A stretch of DNA of 8,461 nt from Acidobacteriota bacterium (GTDB lineage: Bacteria > Acidobacteriota > Terriglobia > UBA7540). Positions 7,893-8,461 of the stretch are shown piece after piece; the first letter of the stretch is position 1, and every line of letters begins with the position of its first letter. Position numbers and translations under genes: made by a program. Below the pieces are notes generated by a model. The model was not told where the DNA came from and searched no databases. It was given only the letters and a program-made list of their open reading frames with translations. The DNA is taken from contig JAJYJL010000267.1 of assembly GCA_021789565.1 (NCBI GenBank), forward strand, positions 1 through 8,461, in the 5' to 3' direction.

Positions 7893-7923
7893 TGAACGGT
7901 CCGAACAGGCGATTCTCCGTTCA
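7893..7923 (+). other. Weak hairpin downstream of the GH172 gene
   Basis: TGAACGG (7893-7899) is complementary to CCGTTCA (7917-7923), a 7-bp stem with a 17-base loop, 13 bases after the GH172 stop. No T-run follows, so I would not call it a terminator. It may be chance or a minor mRNA structure between the two hydrolase genes. Confidence 0.2.
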
Positions 7924-7985
7924 AGATATTCAGTTTGACCAACGGTGACAAGGATAAGCAAATTCCTGCCGTAGGGGCGCCAAAC

Positions 7986-8227
7986 GTGTCTAACTCGTCA
8001 AAAATGAGCAGTCGGGGAGAAGGCCGGCGGCGTTTTTTGAAGAACGTGGCACTCGGCGTGGGTGCAGCAGGCATTCCGGGCAGCTCGGCCGTAAGGAAGC
8101 TCGCAGGCGGCCTAGGGCAAAGGGGAAGAGAGGTGGCGTGGGCGCAGGAAGAAATTGAATTTCCGCGCCGCTTTTCCGGAAGCACCTGAAGATGCTTTCA
8201 TTCCCGCTCGGTGGCGTGGGTGCAAGG
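7986..8227 (+). pseudogene. Truncated, frameshifted GH116-like hydrolase with Tat signal
   Basis: Only the beginning of a gene remains. The start may be GTG 7986 (AGGGG 8 bases upstream) or ATG 8004; both are in frame. The product opens with a clear Tat signal, GRRRFLKN followed by VALGVGAAGIPG, and likely cleavage after VAWA. Then comes EEIEFPRRFSG and, in this frame, a stop at 8187-8189. Reading from 8180 in the frame one base back gives KHLKMLSFPLGGVGA. Together FPRRFSG + KHLKMLSFPLGGVGA is the N-terminal signature of GH116 / GBA2-type enzymes (family activities: beta-glucosidase, beta-xylosidase, glucosylceramidase), so one base seems to have been lost near 8180. The second frame hits TGA at 8228-8230, and the expected continuation (G-rich, then RGxLRDWEIFNRP-like) is absent from all forward frames I read. 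The family call rests on about 22 residues. A sequencing error could explain the frameshift but not the loss of everything after 8227. Confidence 0.6.
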
Positions 8228-8461
8228 TGAGGTTTCGGCAAGCCTGCATGACTTTGCCTGACGGAAGCTGCTAGCCTGTGATTTGCCCAGCGAGGGCGAG
8301 GAGGACAGGCGATGGCCAGCGAGTGCGCTTGTCCCCTGGGGTGAGACAAACAGTTAAGCCACTGCTTGCCGTTGGCTGGAATTCGATTGTACTGCGAACG
8401 GGTTTTCTTGCAAGATGGCCCCCGGCTGGTGAAGCGGAGGTCGGCTCTCCTAAGGAACAAC
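8228..8461. other. Unassigned right-hand region
   Basis: No recognisable protein or RNA gene is seen here. The + strand frame from GTG 8278 stays open to the window edge (61 codons), but it is arginine-rich at its start, has no ribosome binding site and matches nothing I know. The reverse strand is also open for long stretches in this GC-rich sequence without family resemblance. The region begins exactly where GH116 similarity stops, so it may be the edge of an inserted element or the result of a deletion. CCAGCGAG occurs twice (8287-8294 and 8316-8323), probably by chance. Confidence 0.4.
8312..8344 (+). CDS. Possible 10-codon leader ORF with strong ribosome binding site
   Basis: AGGAGG at 8299-8304 lies 7 bases before an ATG at 8312, an ideal arrangement. 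The reading frame is just ten codons, MASECACPLG, then TGA. The stop overlaps a potential hairpin (TTGTC 8329-8333 with GACAA 8345-8349). That layout resembles a regulatory leader peptide before a downstream gene lying outside the window, but the Shine-Dalgarno in purine-rich sequence may be coincidental. It could equally be a relic of a start whose gene was cut. Confidence 0.2.
   Translation: MASECACPLG

Noticed and set aside
8222..8262. Further frameshift continuing the GH116 domain beyond 8227 (a frame reading GEVSASLHDFA)
   Set aside because: Only G and a loose V-S match the expected continuation; the RGxLRDWEIFNRP-like block that should follow is missing.
7990..8460. Reverse-strand open frame (156 codons) at the right end
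   Set aside because: It is proline/arginine/serine-rich, lies antisense to the Tat-signal and GH116 remnant, and resembles no family; it is most likely a GC-driven open frame.

Overview
The window looks like a piece of an Acidobacteriota chromosome, probably from a soil lineage. The main evidence is a 1118-residue Oar-type TonB-dependent receptor with an N-terminal carboxypeptidase-regulatory-like domain, a gene family greatly expanded in that phylum. Secreted TPR proteins and Tat-exported glycoside hydrolases fit as well. All convincing genes lie on the + strand. Taxonomy is inferred from protein style only.

Layout: (1) 39-3395 encodes the outer-membrane receptor, has a strong Shine-Dalgarno sequence, and is closed by a near-ideal rho-independent terminator (3426-3452). 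(2) A sigma70-like promoter (3523-3552) follows. It precedes a two-gene unit of secreted TPR proteins (3559-5352 and 5354-6472) separated by one base; the first may be read from a leaderless mRNA. (3) A 231-base gap (6473-6703) holds an imperfect hairpin and a possible scrap of a transposase. (4) 6704-7879 encodes a DUF2961 protein, now glycoside hydrolase family 172, with its active-site motifs intact but a Tat-like signal lacking the second arginine. (5) From 7986 there is the beginning of a second exported protein with a perfect Tat motif and the first residues of a GH116 / bile-acid beta-glucosidase-like N-terminal domain. It is frameshifted at about 8180 and loses recognisable homology after about 8227. 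(6) The last ~230 bases contain no recognised gene, only a tiny ORF with a good ribosome binding site.

Taken together, the locus can be read as a glycan-acquisition neighbourhood: an outer-membrane transporter, two exported TPR scaffold proteins, a GH172 enzyme (family activities: alpha-D-fructofuranosidase, difructose-anhydride metabolism, D-arabinofuranosidase) and a dead GH116 gene. This functional link is inferred from gene order; nothing in the sequence proves a shared substrate or regulon. I see no CRISPR array, tRNA, rRNA, phage genes or defence system. The most notable features are the broken GH116 gene, the one-base departure from the Tat consensus in the GH172 gene, the possible leaderless start of the TPR operon and the unexplained right end.
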